From: Nitrospirota bacterium
Lineage (GTDB): Bacteria; Nitrospirota; Nitrospiria; Nitrospirales; UBA8639
DNA length: 8,043 nucleotides
Direction of reading: 5' to 3'
Assembly (NCBI GenBank): GCA_003233615.1
Contig: QIMB01000470.1
Span: 1-8,043, forward strand
In this document: in pieces, positions 6,749-8,043 of the stretch
Layout: each line of letters opens with the position of its first letter
How positions within the stretch are numbered: position 1 is the stretch's first letter
Notes under the pieces: generated by a model
Told to the model about the DNA's origin: nothing
Databases searched by the model: none
What the model saw: only the letters and a program-made list of their open reading frames with translations
Position numbers and translations under genes: made by a program

Positions 6749-6832
6749 AGGCTATAATTAATTATTCGAATTACTATAGATGATAGACTTTAGGCCAACG
6801 ATAAAAAACCTGAAGGGAAAGTGGAGAGGCTT

Positions 6833-6943
6833 GCTCAAGAAAATCTTAAGCCGCCATACTCCGGCAATCCCGCTGTCTGAGCACATTCGCTCGCACCGGT
6901 GCTGTTGCGTCCCCACCTCACGATGGGTATGACTTGCAACAGC
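6833..6943 (-). ncRNA. Structured leader RNA candidate resembling a c-di-GMP-I (GEMM) riboswitch
   Basis: Read on the protease strand, about 160 nt before its ATG, this stretch folds compactly. GCTGTTGC (6943-6936) pairs perfectly with GCAACAGC (6908-6901). Nested inside, CCCATC and GGTGGG form a 6-bp stem capped by GTGA, a GNRA tetraloop (6927-6912). AGCAC and GTGCT (6903-6899 and 6884-6880) form a second stem. CAGCGGGATTGCCGG (6875-6861) follows, then an 8-bp hairpin with a TTT loop (6851-6833). The GNRA-capped stem, GGGGACGCAA, second stem and AGCGGGATTGCCG come in the same order as in GEMM-I. Against it, the joining segment AAGTCATA is longer than the usual AAA, and the base at the ligand-contact G20 position is T, which pairs instead. 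It may be a divergent aptamer, another structured RNA, or coincidence. A T6 run (6808-6803) follows but has no strong stem directly before it. Confidence 0.4.
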
Positions 6944-6951
6944 TTATGGGT

Positions 6952-7382
6952 AAAAAGAATGCATGATCGACTGAAGTTATCGGCACATGGCCAGAAAACT
7001 TTCGGACAACACTTGTTCTCAAGCTAACGCTGTATATCCTTCACGAATACACATCGGAGGGAAATCACAAGAATGCATGACCTGAGCAGGACAAGTACGA
7101 ATCGAACAGTTTGGAGGTCAACACGGTGTGCCTAACGAGAAAGGCCCCATGTGGCCCTAGAGAAGGAAAGACTCGATCAAAAAGGCCAGAACGAAAATGA
7201 GGGGGCTCATGGGGTTGCTGAAGAAGAAGATACTCGAAAATGCCGGATAGCGTGGTGCACTTCATTTTAGAATACGGGCTCCAATCAAAACAGTAATGCT
7301 CCAGAAAACAAAGATTCGCTTACGACAACGTTCAATGCTCATAAAACCAGACACGCCATAAATACCAATGCGAAAATTTTCT
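6952..7382. other. Gene-free stretch
   Basis: This is the right half of the 772-bp gap between the protease and deacetylase starts. I find no convincing gene on either strand: the ORFs here are short, lack ribosome sites and resemble nothing I know. An 11-nt direct repeat AGAATGCATGA occurs at about 6957 and again at about 7070, and a small imperfect palindrome GGCCCCATGTGGCC lies near 7143. Any promoter for the structured leader RNA should lie at its left end, upstream of 6950 on the minus strand, but I see no clear -35/-10 pair. Confidence 0.4.
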
Positions 7383-7412
7383 TTTTCAGATGACCTTGAA
7401 TGCGTATATACT
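7383..7412 (+). promoter_or_regulatory. Possible promoter of the deacetylase gene
   Basis: TTTTCA (7383-7388) and TATACT (7407-7412) are separated by 18 nt. TATACT matches the -10 consensus at five of six positions and TTTTCA matches the -35 at four. Transcription would start near 7419, leaving a leader of about 28 nt that carries the strong ribosome site GAAGGAAGG. Confidence 0.4.
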
Positions 7413-7446
7413 GCTTTTGTGATGAAAGAAAGAAGGAAGGTCGACG

Positions 7447-8043
7447 TTGATTGATATGATTTTGGGCGCCTGCATTCGAAACATTCCCTCAAGGGAGAAA
7501 ACCCTCTATCTCACATTTGATGATGGCCCGCATGAATATTGTACGCCGAAGGTTCTCGATCTTCTTGCGCAGCATCACGTCCAGGCTACGTTTTTTGTTG
7601 TGGCCGCGGCGTTACAAAGCAATCTTCCCGTAGGTCGCTCGATTGTGGCTCAGGGGCATCATGTGGGCAACCATTCTTTTGACCACACATATCATCGGTT
7701 CTTTCTGAATGATTGGTATCTTATGAAGTGGATAGGGCGCGCTCGAGACGTCATCGAGCAGTCGCTTCAGGTACAGACGGTTGGATTTCGGTCGCCCTTT
7801 GGCATACGAACACCGCATTTGGGAATCGCATTACGAAAGCTTCAGTATCCATTGGTGCATTGGAACCAACGGTTTTTTGATACACAACGCGGGCTACCTG
7901 ACACCGTGATTTTTCGTAAGATACCTCAATTGCGATCAGGAGACATTCTTCTCCTGCATGACACGCATATCAAATATGACCAGTCGTTTTTTGAGGGACT
8001 GGAGTTATTATTGATCAACGCACACCAAGCTGGATTTTCCTTC
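7447..8043 (+). CDS. Polysaccharide deacetylase (NodB homology domain), 3' end beyond window
   Basis: The open frame runs to the window edge without a stop, giving 199 residues. The NodB domain belongs to carbohydrate esterase family 4, metal-dependent enzymes that remove acetyl groups from N-acetylglucosamine-containing glycans. The motifs are in order: TFDDGP (23-28) with catalytic D25 and metal-binding D26; HSFDH (76-80) with metal ligands H76 and H80; RSPFG (115-119); the HWNQRFFDT segment (138-146); and LLLHD (168-172) with H171 the likely catalytic histidine. All key residues are intact. The TTG at 7447 is chosen because AAGGAAGG ends exactly 6 nt upstream; the in-frame ATG at 7456 would put that site 15 nt away. 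No signal peptide is visible at either start, so the enzyme may be cytoplasmic and act on a precursor. Most of the domain is present; little more than the C-terminus should be missing. Confidence 0.92.
   Translation, partial: MIDMILGACIRNIPSREKTLYLTFDDGPHEYCTPKVLDLLAQHHVQATFFVVAAALQSNLPVGRSIVAQGHHVGNHSFDHTYHRFFLNDWYLMKWIGRARDVIEQSLQVQTVGFRSPFGIRTPHLGIALRKLQYPLVHWNQRFFDTQRGLPDTVIFRKIPQLRSGDILLLHDTHIKYDQSFFEGLELLLINAHQAGFSF

Noticed and set aside
6901..6943. The 8-bp GCTGTTGC/GCAACAGC hairpin as a plus-strand intrinsic terminator
   Set aside because: No T-run follows on the plus strand (TTATGGGTAAAAAG), and no plus-strand gene ends nearby. A leader RNA on the minus strand explains it better.
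7065..7492. Two short minus-strand ORFs (76 and 66 codons) whose stop and start overlap as ATGA, suggesting coupling
   Set aside because: The first needs a TTG start with no ribosome site and overlaps the deacetylase start; neither product looks like a protein family. The overlap is probably chance.
1..8043. CRISPR array, tRNA, rRNA, phage or toxin-antitoxin module
   Set aside because: I saw no regularly spaced repeats, no tRNA-like cloverleaf, no rRNA-like sequence and no integrase, transposase or toxin-antitoxin proteins in any frame.

Overview
The window reads as chromosomal sequence from a Gram-negative bacterium with mid-range GC. Nitrospira-like (Nitrospirota) bacteria are my best guess from the flavour of the Ppx/GppA, YqgE and YggX-like proteins. 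That is an inference from memory, not a search result. Five protein genes are well supported, one small gene and one tiny ORF are plausible, and a polysaccharide deacetylase runs off the right edge.

Left part (1-2177). A short Ppx/GppA-family phosphatase lies on the minus strand and is divergent from a plus-strand pair. The pair is a 90-residue YggX-like protein that carries two CxxC motifs, followed by a YqgE/AlgH (DUF179) protein. A 31-codon ORF containing another CxxC sits between the two.

Middle (2178-3177). A 179-bp imperfect palindrome with roughly 33-bp terminal inverted repeats starts at the base after the yqgE stop codon. It is flanked by TAA on both sides and looks like a MITE. A small minus-strand gene of unknown function follows, then a second, purine/pyrimidine-rich inverted repeat at 2905-3036.

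Right part (3178-8043). An AmpG-like MFS permease on the plus strand converges on a large minus-strand gene for a secreted M11 (gametolysin-like) zinc metalloprotease. That protein ends in a fibronectin-III-like domain and a Gly/Lys tail. A 13-bp perfect hairpin lies between them. Upstream of the protease is a 772-bp gene-free stretch. Read on the protease strand, it holds a compact multi-stem RNA candidate whose core (GNRA-capped stem, GGGGACGCAA, a second stem, CAGCGGGATTGCCG) resembles the c-di-GMP-I (GEMM) riboswitch but departs from it at a ligand-contact position. This is the best candidate for something undescribed. An AT-rich leader with two 12-bp palindromes and a possible proximal promoter separates it from the start codon. 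A NodB-type polysaccharide deacetylase, probably with a TTG start, begins at 7447.

Functional links: the AmpG-like permease (cell-wall fragment uptake), the deacetylase (glycan or peptidoglycan editing) and the exported protease all act on or beyond the cell envelope. They are not one operon, however: strands alternate and the gaps are long.
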